A stretch of 64,000 bases of DNA from Methylobacterium gossipiicola (lineage in GTDB: Bacteria; Pseudomonadota; Alphaproteobacteria; Rhizobiales; Beijerinckiaceae). The position numbers were made by a program, and so were the translations under genes. The stretch is taken from contig NZ_FOPM01000005.1 in NCBI RefSeq assembly GCF_900113485.1, positions 180,727-244,726 on the forward strand, in the 5' to 3' direction. Shown one piece after another: positions 43,545 through 53,400 of this stretch; within the stretch, counting starts at the first letter, position 1, and each line of letters opens with the position of its first letter. The notes beneath the pieces were generated by a model. It saw only the letters and a list, made by a program, of their open reading frames with translations. It was not told the DNA's origin and made no database searches.

Positions 43545-44924
43545 ATGGCCCTCATGGCGACACACCGTAACGCGGAGGGACCGACGACGGTCATCGACCG
43601 CACCGTCGCGGGCCTCGCCGCACGTCAGGTCGCCCACGGCGCGGTGGCCGATCTCCTCGGCGGTGCCCATGCTTTCGCCCTCGAAGACGCCCTCGCGCAA
43701 GCCGGGCGCCATGCCGGGCTCGACCCGGCCGATGCCGCCCTGGCCCGGGCCATCGCGACGGCGACGTTCCGGCGCCTCGGCTTCCTGAAGCAGATTCTGG
43801 CCGCCCGGCTGTCACAGGGGCTACCTGAGGGCCAACCTCGCCTCGTCGCCCTGCTGGCCACGAGTGCGGCACAGATCCTCGATCTCAACGTGCCCGACCA
43901 TGCCGCCGTCGATCTCGGCGTCCGCATCGCCAAAGGCGATCCGCAGCTTCAGCACCTGTCGGGCCTCGTCAACGCGGTCCTGCGTCGGATCGTGCGCGAG
44001 CGCGCCGACATCCTCGCCGCCATGATCGATCCCCTCACCGACAACACTCCAGACTGGCTCGCTGGACGCTGGCGCGCCGCCTACGGCGAGGCGACGGCTG
44101 GGGCCATCGCACGAGCGCATCTCGCCGGGGCGGCCCTCGACATCACGGTCAAGAATTCGGCGGCCGAGTGGGCCGAGCGCCTCGGTGGTACCGTCCTGCC
44201 GACGGGAAGCGTGCGCCTGCATGAGGTCAGTTCGGCCGTGGCCGATCTTCCGGGCTATGCCGAAGGTGCCTGGTGGGTGCAGGACGCCGCCGCCGCGATC
44301 CCGGCGCGGCTGCTGAGCGTCACGCCCGGCCAGCGGGTGGCCGACCTCTGCGCGGCGCCGGGGGGCAAGACGGCGCAGCTTGCCTCCGCCGGCGCGACGG
44401 TGGTCGCCGTCGACCGCTCGGCGCCCCGCCTGGAGCGCCTGCGGGAGAATCTCGGGCGCCTCGGCCTCACGGCCGAGATCCGCGTCGGCAACGCCCTCGA
44501 CGTCGAGGAGCCCGGCCAGTTCGATGCCGTCCTGCTCGATGCGCCGTGCTCGGCCACCGGCACCCTGCGGCGACACCCTGACGTGGCCTGGACCAAGGAG
44601 GGCAACGACATCCTTCGCTTGGCCGCCCTCCAGCGCCGGCTGTTCGACCGGGCGGCGATCCTGGTGAAATCCGGCGGCCTCCTCGTCTACTGCACCTGCT
44701 CCCTTGAGCCGGAGGAGGGCGAGAAGCAGGTGCGGGATTTCCTCAAGCGTAACGACGGCTTCGAGCGTGTGCCGGTAACGGTCGACGAACTCGGCGGACT
44801 CTCCGAATGCATCGACGCGCAGGGCGATCTGCGCACCTTGCCTTCGCACCTCGGCCGCACGACGCCCGGACAGATGGGCGGCCTCGACGGCTTCTTCGCG
44901 AGCCGCCTGCGCCGAGCCGCATGA
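43545..44924 (+). CDS. rsmB: 16S rRNA m5C967 methyltransferase
   Basis: A 459-residue protein. An N-terminal NusB-like RNA-binding domain (about 1-150) precedes an RsmB/NOL1-type methyltransferase: SAM loop VADLCAAPGGKTAQLA, LLDAPCSATGTLRRHPD and YCTCSLEPEEGEKQV with its catalytic Cys residues. It methylates cytosine in 16S rRNA. ATG 43545 follows a GGAGAG site; an ATG three codons later is also possible. A hairpin follows the stop. Confidence 0.94.
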   Translation: MALMATHRNAEGPTTVIDRTVAGLAARQVAHGAVADLLGGAHAFALEDALAQAGRHAGLDPADAALARAIATATFRRLGFLKQILAARLSQGLPEGQPRLVALLATSAAQILDLNVPDHAAVDLGVRIAKGDPQLQHLSGLVNAVLRRIVRERADILAAMIDPLTDNTPDWLAGRWRAAYGEATAGAIARAHLAGAALDITVKNSAAEWAERLGGTVLPTGSVRLHEVSSAVADLPGYAEGAWWVQDAAAAIPARLLSVTPGQRVADLCAAPGGKTAQLASAGATVVAVDRSAPRLERLRENLGRLGLTAEIRVGNALDVEEPGQFDAVLLDAPCSATGTLRRHPDVAWTKEGNDILRLAALQRRLFDRAAILVKSGGLLVYCTCSLEPEEGEKQVRDFLKRNDGFERVPVTVDELGGLSECIDAQGDLRTLPSHLGRTTPGQMGGLDGFFASRLRRAA

Positions 44925-44938
44925 GCCAAACACGAAGA

Positions 44939-44960
44939 GGCGACCGCCAGGGCGGTCGCC
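44939..44960 (+). terminator. hairpin after rsmB
   Basis: GGCGACCGCC and GGCGGTCGCC arms lie 15 bases after the rsmB stop. The nominal loop is two bases, so the tip must open. A weak T-run (ATTTCC) follows. A terminator is likely but not strong. Confidence 0.5.
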
Positions 44961-45049
44961 GACATTTCCTGATTCTTCGAGAAAACCGACCGGCGAACCC
45001 TGCGGGCTCAAGCCGTTAAACCACCGAGTCTTTCGTCAAGAAAGAAACC

Positions 45050-45125
45050 TGGTGGAGCTGAGCGGGATCGAACCGCTGACCTCCGCAGTGCGATTGCGGC
45101 GCTCTCCCATCTGAGCTACAGCCCC
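45050..45125 (-). tRNA. tRNA-Ala (anticodon CGC)
   Basis: On the minus strand the sequence opens GGGGCTGTAGCTCAGATGG and ends with the acceptor complement CAGCTCC, discriminator A and encoded CCA. The anticodon stem CCGCA/TGCGG encloses ATCGCAC, giving anticodon CGC for GCG codons. The T arm holds GGTTCGATCC. All arms of a standard cloverleaf are present. Confidence 0.96.
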
Positions 45126-45247
45126 GTTCCGGGGTGCGGGCCTTTTAGGCTCGCACACGCCGGCCTGTCAATTCCGGAAATCCATTCGCTTTGCGTGCGC
45201 GTGACCCGCGCCCGGGGCGTTGGACCACGAGGACCTCGATCCCCCGC

Positions 45248-45550
45248 ATGAACGCCTTCCTCTGGCTCTTCGACACCGTCGTCCAACTCTTCATCTACGT
45301 GCTCATCGCCAGCGCCGTCCTGAGCTGGCTGGTGGCGTTTAACGTCGTGAACGTCCGCAATCCCATCGTGTCGCAGATCGGCGAAGTGCTCTACCGGCTC
45401 ACCGAGCCGGTGCTGCGGCCGATCCGCAACGTTCTGCCGAACCTCGGCGGCGTCGATCTGTCGCCCATCGTGCTGGTGCTGCTGCTCCTGTTCGCGAGCC
45501 GCCTGCTCCACGAATTTCTGCCGGTGCAGACCACCGTCTATATGCGCTGA
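45248..45550 (+). CDS. YggT family membrane protein
   Basis: A 100-residue protein with two hydrophobic regions (TVVQLFIYVLIASAVLSWLV and SPIVLVLLLLFASRLL) around the conserved LYRLTEPVLRPIRNVLPNLGGVDLSP. This is the YggT pattern; the family affects cell-division or membrane proteins in some bacteria but its biochemistry is unsettled. ATG 45248 starts the first helix directly. The tRNA-Ala gene is divergent upstream. Confidence 0.9.
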   Translation: MNAFLWLFDTVVQLFIYVLIASAVLSWLVAFNVVNVRNPIVSQIGEVLYRLTEPVLRPIRNVLPNLGGVDLSPIVLVLLLLFASRLLHEFLPVQTTVYMR

Positions 45551-45663
45551 ACCCTGATCCCGGTGGGCCGGTCTCGACCCGCCGCAGCCTCCGAACAGCG
45601 TCGAGGGCGACGCGGAACCGGCATCCGCCCTCGCGAAATCCGCCAACAGGACGATCCGCTTCC

Positions 45664-46710
45664 ATGAAGACCAATCCCGGCCGCTTCTTCGAGGATTACC
45701 GCCTCGGCGAGACCATTCGCCATGCCACGCCGCGCACGGTGACGACGGGCGATGTCGCCCTCTACACCGCGCTCTACGGCCCCCGCTTCGCCGTGCAGTC
45801 GTCGGACGCCTTCGCCAAGTCCATCGGCTACCCGCAGAGCCCCCTCGACGATCTGCTCACCTTCCACGTGGTGTTCGGCAAGACCGTGCCGGACATCTCG
45901 CTCAATGCCCTGGCCAATCTCGGCTATGCCGAAGGTGGGTTCCGCCGGCCGGTCTATCCGGGTGAGACCCTGTCCACGGTCTCCGAGGTCATCGGCCTGA
46001 AGGAGAGCTCGAACCGCCAGACGGGTGTTGTCTACGTGCGCTCCACGGGATCGGACGCGAATGGCGAAACGGTGCTGAGCTATTGCCGCTGGGTGCTGGT
46101 GAAGAAGCGTGATCCGGAAGCGAAGATCACCCAGGAGCACGTGCCGACCTTCGCCAAGGTCGTGTCGCCCGCCGACCTCGCCACCGCGCTGCCGACCCTC
46201 GCGACCGGCTCTTACGATTTCGACCTCGCCGGCAGTCCGCACCGCTTCGCCGACTACGTGGTCGGCGAGAAGATCGACCACGTCGACGGCATGACCGTCG
46301 AGGAAGCCGAGCACCAGATCGCCACGCGCCTGTTCCAGAACACCGCCAAGGTTCACTTCGATGCCTTCGCCACGAAGGACACGCGGTTCGGCCGGCGGCT
46401 GATCTACGGCGGCCACGTGATCTCGCTCGCCCGCGCCCTCAGCTTCAACGGTCTCGCCAACGCCTTCGCCATCGCGGGCATCAATGCCGGCCGTCACGTG
46501 GCGCCGCTGTTCGCTGGGGACACGGTCTATGCCTGGAGCGAGGTGCTGGAAACGGCCGAACTTCCAGGCCGGTCCGATGTCGGTCTGTTGCGCCTGCGCA
46601 CGGTAGCGACGAAGAACCAGCCCTGCGGCGCCCATCCGGATAAACAGGGCGACGGGTACGATCCGTCGGTGATCCTCGACCTCGACTACTGGGCGTTCAT
46701 GCCCCGCTGA
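45664..46710 (+). CDS. mcd: mesaconyl-CoA hydratase (MaoC family)
   Basis: A 348-residue double hot-dog hydratase opening NPGRFFEDYRLGETIRHATPRTVTTGD. The second half has FGRRLIYGGHVISLARALSFNGLANAF. The whole sequence resembles mesaconyl-CoA hydratase (called Mcd in Methylobacterium and Mch in Rhodobacter), which makes beta-methylmalyl-CoA in the ethylmalonyl-CoA pathway. That pathway regenerates glyoxylate for the serine cycle. It supports a methylotroph or acetate-assimilating host. Other pathway genes are not adjacent here. Confidence 0.9.
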   Translation: MKTNPGRFFEDYRLGETIRHATPRTVTTGDVALYTALYGPRFAVQSSDAFAKSIGYPQSPLDDLLTFHVVFGKTVPDISLNALANLGYAEGGFRRPVYPGETLSTVSEVIGLKESSNRQTGVVYVRSTGSDANGETVLSYCRWVLVKKRDPEAKITQEHVPTFAKVVSPADLATALPTLATGSYDFDLAGSPHRFADYVVGEKIDHVDGMTVEEAEHQIATRLFQNTAKVHFDAFATKDTRFGRRLIYGGHVISLARALSFNGLANAFAIAGINAGRHVAPLFAGDTVYAWSEVLETAELPGRSDVGLLRLRTVATKNQPCGAHPDKQGDGYDPSVILDLDYWAFMPR

Positions 46711-47514
46711 TCAGGGCGCGCCCCAGAGACCGGCCACGGCGTGCCTCAGCGGGTTCGCCGGGTCGGACAACAACCGAAGCGCCATGATGCAGGCAATGGT
46801 GACGAGGAGCGGCCGGATCAGGCGGGCGCCGAGGCGGATGGCGAGGCGGGCGCCGATTTGCGCGCCAAGGATCGCCCCCACCGCCATAGTCAGGCCGATC
46901 ACCCAGGCCACGTGACCGCCGAACGCGAACAGGGCGAGGCTGCCGAGGTTGCTCGACGCGTTGGCGAGCTTGGTGTGGGCGGTGGCCCGCACGACGCCGA
47001 GGCCCAGCAGGGTCACGAACCCGATCATGTAGAAGGCCCCGGCCCCCGGCCCGAACACCCCGTCGTAGAACCCCACCATGGGCGCCCAGGTGAGGGCGAA
47101 CAGGGCTGGACTGATCCGCGCCGTGGCGTCCTCGGCGCTCATGCGACGGGCCGTGGCAAAGTAGAGAGCGATTCCGATGAGCAGGATCGGCACGCCGGCA
47201 TCGAGGACTGGTCGCGGCAGCAGGCTGACGCACAGGGCGCCGACAATGGATGCCAGCCCCGCCGCGACGGCGATCTTCCAGGCCGCCGGCCAGTGGATCA
47301 GGCCGCGCCGGGCGAAGGCATAGGTGGAGGAGACCGCCCCGGCCGATCCCTGCAGCTTGTTCGTCGCGATGGCGCTCACGGGATCGAGGCCGGCGAGCAG
47401 CAGGGTCGGCAGGGTGAGGAGACCGCCGCCGCCCGCGATGGCGTCGACACACCCTGCCGCGACCGCCACGGCGAACAGGCCCGCGAGCAGGCTGGGATCG
47501 AGACCGAAAATCAT
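46711..47514 (-). CDS. TSUP-family sulfite/sulfonate exporter (TauE/SafE)
   Basis: A 267-residue membrane protein with about eight helices. The N-terminal half opens AGLFAVAVAAGCVDAIAGGGGLLTLPTLLLAG, a typical TauE/SafE repeat motif, with the second repeat at WAPMVGFYDGVFGPGAGAFYMIGFV. It probably exports or imports a sulfur or carbon-acid anion. Its stop adjoins the end of the convergent mcd gene. Substrate unknown. Confidence 0.86.
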   Translation of the reverse strand: MIFGLDPSLLAGLFAVAVAAGCVDAIAGGGGLLTLPTLLLAGLDPVSAIATNKLQGSAGAVSSTYAFARRGLIHWPAAWKIAVAAGLASIVGALCVSLLPRPVLDAGVPILLIGIALYFATARRMSAEDATARISPALFALTWAPMVGFYDGVFGPGAGAFYMIGFVTLLGLGVVRATAHTKLANASSNLGSLALFAFGGHVAWVIGLTMAVGAILGAQIGARLAIRLGARLIRPLLVTIACIMALRLLSDPANPLRHAVAGLWGAP

Positions 47515-47613
47515 GACGCCTCTGGCAATGGTTCAGAAAGAGCCGACCGGAGGCAGGCGGAACATCGCGCTTCAGGACGCATCGGGCTTCAAGCGTCCTG
47601 AAGCGCGAAACGA

Positions 47614-48189
47614 TCAGTTGCGGACGACGACCTTCGTGCCGACCTTCACCCGGTTGTAGAGATCGACGACATCCTTGTTGGTCATCCGGATGCAGCCCGA
47701 CGAGACCGCCGCCCCCATGGTCTCGGGCTCGTTCGAGCCGTGAATGCGGTAGAGCGAGGAACCGAGATAAAGGGCGCGGGCGCCCAGCGGATTGTCCTGG
47801 CCGCCGGCCATGAAGCGCGGCAGGTCGGGGCGACGCGCCAGCATCTGAGCCGGCGGACGCCAATCCGGCCATTCCTTCTTCATGGTCACGGTCTTCTGAC
47901 CGGTCCACGAGAAGCCTTGGCGGCCGACACCGACGCCGTAGCGCACGGCCTGACCGCCACCGAGCACGTAATAGAGCCGGCGCTGACTAGTCGAGACCAC
48001 GACGGTGCCGGGCTTCTCACTGCCCTTCCAGGCCACGGTCTCGCGCGGGATGGCCTGCTCGCGAAAGATGTTCATGAAGTCGGCGATGGGGCCGCTGTCG
48101 AACAGGTTGCCGGCTCGCGCGTTCGGAGCCGCCGCGAGGGTGAGGGCGGCCGCCAGGGCCGATGCGGCGAAGCCGCGACGGGTCTGCAT
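47614..48189 (-). CDS. L,D-transpeptidase (YkuD family) with TAT-like signal
   Basis: A 191-residue protein beginning QTRRGFAASALAAALTLAAAPNARA, a twin-arginine-like export signal. The YkuD domain retains His150 in IHGSN, Cys166 in SSGCIR and Arg168, so it is likely active. It is the third such enzyme in the window, and shares with the others the VGRxGFxWxG and ARxxxxPxFMxGGxxNPLGARAL loops. ATG 48189 is chosen; the frame reaches 48336 but that is Pro/Ala noise. Confidence 0.9.
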   Translation of the reverse strand: MQTRRGFAASALAAALTLAAAPNARAGNLFDSGPIADFMNIFREQAIPRETVAWKGSEKPGTVVVSTSQRRLYYVLGGGQAVRYGVGVGRQGFSWTGQKTVTMKKEWPDWRPPAQMLARRPDLPRFMAGGQDNPLGARALYLGSSLYRIHGSNEPETMGAAVSSGCIRMTNKDVVDLYNRVKVGTKVVVRN

Positions 48190-48384
48190 GATCTTGTCCT
48201 CCAGCCGAAGCGGGGCCGGCGCCCCGACGGCGCCAGACCCAACTGGCAGATGGTCGGGGCGTGCAGACTTGGCCGCCGCTGTCTGCACGGTCAACCGCGC
48301 CGGGGGCGTTGGCCCGAACCTGTGTGATCCCGGCAACGCCAGCTACCTCGGTTCTCGCACTCGGCGGCAAGCAACCATGACAGA

Positions 48385-48828
48385 ATGCCGCAGGAACTTG
48401 TTGAGCCGGGCATTCGTCCCCACAGTCGGAGGGTGAGCGGTCCAGTCTCCCCTCAGGCGCCGGCCATTGGCAGGCTCTCTTCACGTTCGGCCTTGGGCCG
48501 AAGCAGGCTATTGCTGCGCGTCTTCCGGCTGCTGATCCTGCTCTTGGTCGCTTGCCCCGTCGTGATGGCGACGGCTGTGTTCGACACGCCCCCGCCGGTG
48601 CAGCATCGTGCCCTCCTGGGAATCGGGGCAACGTCCCTCTCCGACGAGACGCCTCAGCTGACCCGCCTCGGCAACGAGATCGACGACCTCCGTGAGGCCC
48701 TTCCCGGGCCGACCCCAAGGTTCGGTGTCGTCAGCCAGATGCTCGCGGCCTTCGCGCCACGGCATACCAACTGGCTTGAGGCCCGCCGCGAACCTCCGCC
48801 GGACAGGCCGCCGCGCCCGATCGGCTGA
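48385..48828 (+). CDS. hypothetical protein with one membrane segment
   Basis: A 147-residue frame with one hydrophobic helix (LLLRVFRLLILLLVACPVVMATAVF) near residue 43 and a Pro/Arg-rich tail. No family is recognised. A GTG at 48433 could be the true start. It stands between the third L,D-transpeptidase and the RND efflux genes with no clear operon link. Codon use is G/C-rich in third positions but the sequence is only weakly protein-like, so the call is tentative. Confidence 0.35.
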   Translation: MPQELVEPGIRPHSRRVSGPVSPQAPAIGRLSSRSALGRSRLLLRVFRLLILLLVACPVVMATAVFDTPPPVQHRALLGIGATSLSDETPQLTRLGNEIDDLREALPGPTPRFGVVSQMLAAFAPRHTNWLEARREPPPDRPPRPIG

Positions 48829-49153
48829 TCGAGCACGCAGCGGCGTGCCCGGATCTCTTAACGGAACGTTGTGGTGTCCACCTGAAACTCACGCAGGGGT
48901 ACAGATCGGTTCCGGATCGGGGCGCTGTCGTCGGTTCGCCAGATTCGTCCATCATACGATACCGGGCAGCGATGCTGCCGTCCCGTCGATGCCGAACGCA
49001 TCCTCTCGTCCGGGCTGGCTCCCTATGGCCCGACGCTCGCTGCGCGATCCCCTCCCGATGCGGAGGCGGCCTTGCGTGGACCTTTGAATGCCGTGGTGCC
49101 GTCCCGACGATACGGGCTGCGCCGCGACCGAATTTCGCAGGAGCGAATCGATC
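48829..49153. other. 325-base region upstream of the RND operon
   Basis: Probably holds the efflux operon promoter. A short AACG-GAA-CGTT inverted element lies at about 48860-48872. No TetR- or MarR-type repressor gene is adjacent, so a local operator and regulator are not evident. Confidence 0.35.
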
Positions 49154-50401
49154 GTGACGTCCCCCTCCACACGCATGCTCCGGGTCCGGTCGACCGCCGT
49201 CGCCGCCGGCATCGTCCTCGTCACCCTGTCGGCCTGTAACCAGAAGCAGCAGGCCGCCGCCCCGGTCCCGCCCCCGCCGCCGGAAGTGAGCATCGTGACG
49301 GTGCGCGAGCAGCCGATTCCGTACGTGCGCGATTTGCCCGGCCGCGTCGCCCCCATGCGGATCGCCGAGGTTCGCTCGCGGGTCTCCGGCCTCGTCATCA
49401 AGCGGACCTTCGAGCAAGGCAGCTTGGTCAAGGAGGGCGACGTCCTCTACAAGATCGATCCGGCGCCCTTCGAGGTCGAGCTCCAGAGCGCGGAAGCGGT
49501 GCTCGCCAAGACGGAAGCCGCCCTGGTTCTCGCCCGCCAGCAGGCCGACCGCCTGGAACAGCTCCTGTCGCGCCAGACGGCGAGCCAAGCCCAGTACGAC
49601 AGCGCCTATGCGGGCCTGAAGCAGGCCGAGGCCGAGGTTGCCGGCGCCAAGGCGTCTCGCGACCGGGCCAAGCTGAATCTCAATTACACCGACGTGCGCG
49701 CACCGATCTCGGGTCGCATCGGCCGCGCCCTCCTCACCGAGGGCACGCTGGTCGATCAGGGTACGGCCGCGGTTCTCGCGACGATCCAGCAACTCGATCC
49801 GATCTATGTCGATATCACCCAGTCGGTGGGCGAACTGAACAAGCTGCGCCGGGACCTCGCCAGCGGCGAACTCTCGCGCCTCTCCGCCGACACCGCCAAC
49901 GTCCATCTCATCATGGATGACGGCTCCCTTTACGGCTCGGCCGGGCGGCTTCTGTTTTCCGACGTCACCGCCGATCCGAGCACCGGTCAGGTGACCCTGC
50001 GCGTCCAGTTCCCGAACCCGCACGACGAGCTGTTCCCCGGCATGTATGTCCGGGCCCGGATCAAGCAGGGCATCGATACGGATGCCCTCGCGGTCCCGCA
50101 GCAAGCGATCCAGCGCACCAGCGACGGCAAGCCCGAGGTCTGGGTGGTGCGCGAGGACGACAAGGTCATGCTTCAGCCCATCGAGGTCGGCCCCGTGGTC
50201 GACAGCCAATGGATCGTGCGCGAGGGCTTGAAGGTCGGTGACCGTGTCGTGGTCGAGGGCGTTCAGAAGATCTCCGCCGGTCAGCCGGTGAAGACCGTGG
50301 ACCTCCACCCCGCCACGGAGGAATCGAAGAAGCCGAAGCCGCGTGACACCGACGTGCCGGAGCCCGCGCCCGGCGCCCAATCCGCCGCTCAGGTGCGCTG
50401 A
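49154..50401 (+). CDS. RND efflux membrane fusion lipoprotein (AcrA/MexA-like)
   Basis: A 415-residue periplasmic adaptor. The signal ends in a lipobox (LVTLSAC). A lipoyl half-motif (RVAPMRIAEVRSRVSGLV), a long alpha-hairpin (about 115-185), the second lipoyl half (YTDVRAPISGRIGRALLTEGTLVDQG) and beta-barrel and membrane-proximal domains follow. It joins the inner-membrane pump to an outer-membrane channel. GTG 49154 has an AGGAG site about ten bases before. The pump gene follows after three bases. Confidence 0.92.
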   Translation: MTSPSTRMLRVRSTAVAAGIVLVTLSACNQKQQAAAPVPPPPPEVSIVTVREQPIPYVRDLPGRVAPMRIAEVRSRVSGLVIKRTFEQGSLVKEGDVLYKIDPAPFEVELQSAEAVLAKTEAALVLARQQADRLEQLLSRQTASQAQYDSAYAGLKQAEAEVAGAKASRDRAKLNLNYTDVRAPISGRIGRALLTEGTLVDQGTAAVLATIQQLDPIYVDITQSVGELNKLRRDLASGELSRLSADTANVHLIMDDGSLYGSAGRLLFSDVTADPSTGQVTLRVQFPNPHDELFPGMYVRARIKQGIDTDALAVPQQAIQRTSDGKPEVWVVREDDKVMLQPIEVGPVVDSQWIVREGLKVGDRVVVEGVQKISAGQPVKTVDLHPATEESKKPKPRDTDVPEPAPGAQSAAQVR

Positions 50402-50404
50402 ACC

Positions 50405-53400
50405 ATGGCGCGCTTCTTCATCGAACGGCCGGTCTTCGCCTGGGTCGTCGCCCTGTTCATCATCCTGGGCGGCGTTCTGTCGATCCCGATGCTGCCGGTG
50501 GCGCAGTATCCGGTGATCGCCCCGCCATCCATCGCCCTCTCGACGGCATTTCCCGGCGCCTCGGTGGAAAGCCTCTACACCGGCACCACCCGCCTCATCG
50601 AGGACGAGCTCAACGGCGCTGCCAACATCATGAGCTTCGAGTCGACGACCGACTCGTTCGGCTCCATCAACATCACGGCGACGTTCCAGCCGGGCACCGA
50701 TCCGGCCCTGGCCTCCGTCGAAGTGCAGAACCGCCTCAAGCGCGTCGAAGCGCGCCTGCCGGCGGAGGTGCGCCAGCAGGGCATTCTGGTGGAAGAGGCT
50801 TCGGCCGCGACGCTGAACATCATCACCCTCGTCTCGACGGACGGGAAGATGGACGAGATCGGTCTCGGCGACTTCCTCATCCGCAACGTCATCAACGAGA
50901 TCCGGCGCGTACCGGGGGTGGGCCGCGCCACCCTCTACTCGACGGAACGGTCCCTGCGCGTCTGGGTCGACCCCGACAAGCTCCGCGGCCTGTCGCTCAG
51001 TCCCGAGGACGTGACGGACGCCATCCGCAACCAGAACATCCAGATCGCATCGGGCGCCGTCGGCGCGCAGCCGAGCCCGGTGAAGACCGCCGTGTTCGCG
51101 CCCATCATCGTCAAGGGCCAGCTCAACACCGTCGACGATTTCGGCGCCATCGTGCTGCGGGCCAATTCCGACGGCTCGAACGTGCGCCTGCGCGACGTGG
51201 CCCGGATCGAACTCGGCGGCGACGCCTACCAGTTCTCGACCCGCCTCAACGGCGGCGAGGCGGCCGGTATCTCCGTCACCCTCGCGCCCGACGGCAACGC
51301 CCTGGAGACCGCCCAGGCGATCCGGGCCAAAATGGAGGAACTGTCGCAGTTCTTCCCGCCGGGACTGAAATGGGACATTCCGTACGACATCACGCCCGCC
51401 GTGAAAGCGTCCATCGAGAAGGTGCTGCACACCCTCGTGGAAGCCGTGGTGCTGGTGTTCATCGTGATGTTCCTGTTCCTGCAGAACATCCGTTACACGC
51501 TCATTCCCACCATCGTGGTGCCCATCGCGCTGATGGGGACCGTGACGGTGATGCTGCTCGCGGGCTTCTCGATCAACGTGCTCACCATGTTCGGCATGGT
51601 GCTGGCCATCGGCATCCTCGTCGACGACGCCATCGTGGTCGTCGAGAACGTCGAGCGCATCATGAACGAGGAGGGGCTCCCCCCGAAGGAAGCCACCGCC
51701 AAGGCCATGGAGCAGATCACCGGCGCCATCATCGGCATCACCCTGGTGCTGGTGGCGGTGTTCATCCCCATGGCGTTCTTCCCCGGCTCGGTGGGCATCA
51801 TCTACCGGCAGTTCTCCATCGCCATGGTGACGTCCATCGGCTTCTCGGCGCTGCTGGCCCTGTCCCTGACCCCGGCCCTGTGCGCGACCCTGCTGAAGCC
51901 CGTGGCGAAGGGCCATGCCCATGCCAAGGGCGGTTTCTTCGGCTGGTTCAACCGCATCGTCGACCGGGAGACGGCGCGCTACGGGCGCGGTGTCGCGTGG
52001 TTCATCAAAGCCTCGGGCCGGATCATGGTGGTGTATCTCGCCCTCGTGGCAGGCGTCGCCTTCGCGTTCATGCGCCTGCCGGAAGGCTTCCTGCCCCTCG
52101 AGGATCAAGGCTTCTTCACCGTCGATATCCAGGCGCCCCCCGGCGCCTCGTTTAACCGGACGCAGGCGGCGGTGCGGAAGGTCGAGGAACATCTCCTGGC
52201 TCAGCCCGGCGTCGCCACGGTGACGATGCTCAACGGCTTCTCGTTCTCGGGGCAGGGGGCGAATCTCAGCCAGGCCTTCGTGACCCTAAAGCCGTGGAGT
52301 GAGCGGGACGCGTCGAGTTCCGCCGCCGCCCTGGTGGCGGGCACCAACGCGGCGCTGGCCGGCTACCGCGACGCCATCGTCGATGCCCAGGAACCGCCAC
52401 CCGTGGACAACCTCGGCAACGCGGCGGGCTTCTCGTTCCGCCTGCAGGACCGTGCCCAGCGCGGGTATTCGGCCCTCACGGCGGCTGAGACGCAGCTCCT
52501 GTCCCTGGCGAAGAAGAGTCCGGTTCTGCAGAAGATGAAGATCGAGGGTCTGCCGCCGGCTCCGCAGGCGGAACTCATCATCGACCGCGAAAAAGCCGCC
52601 GCCCTCGGGGTGAAGTTCGAGGACATCAATTCGACCATTCAGGTGAATCTCGGCTCGGTCTACACCAACGACTTCCCGAACCAGGGCAAGATGCAGCGCG
52701 TCTACGTCCAGGCCGAGCAGCTTCAGCGGATGCAGGCCACCGATCTGCTGAGCTACGCCGTGAAGAACGCCCAGGGCGCCATGGTGCCGATGTCGTCCTT
52801 CGCCGAACTCAAATGGGGCATGGGACCGAGCCAGATCGTCGGCTTCAACGGCTACCAGTCGGTGCGGATCACCGGCGAGCCCAATCCCGGCTACACTTCG
52901 GGCGACGCCATCGCCGAGATGGAGCGTCTGATGCAGCAATTGCCCAAGGGCTTCGGCTACACCTGGACCGGGCAGTCGCTGCAGGAAAAGCTCGCCGGCA
53001 GCCAAGCGAGCCTGCTCCTCGCCCTATCGGTGCTCATCGTCTTCCTGTGTCTGGCCGCCCTCTACGAGAGCTGGACGATCCCGCTTTCGGTACTCTTGGT
53101 GATTCCGCTTGGCGTCATCGGGTCCGTGGCGGCGGTGTATCTACGGGGCATGCCCAACGACGTCTACTTCAAGATCGGCCTCATCACGATCATCGGCCTT
53201 TCGGCGAAGAACGCGATCCTGATCGTGGAATTTGCGAAAGACCTCTGGAAGCCGGGCAAGAGCCTCGTCGACGCCACCATCGAGGCGTCGACCCTGCGGT
53301 TCCGCCCCATCGTCATGACCTCGCTGGCCTTCATCCTCGGCGTGGTGCCCCTGGCCATCGCGACGGGCGCCGCCTCGAAGAGCCAGCAGGCCATCGGCAC

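Noticed and set aside
48731..52192. A 1153-codon minus-strand open frame
   Set aside because: It is antisense to the RND adaptor and pump genes, and its translation is His/Asp/Gly-rich without any recognisable fold.
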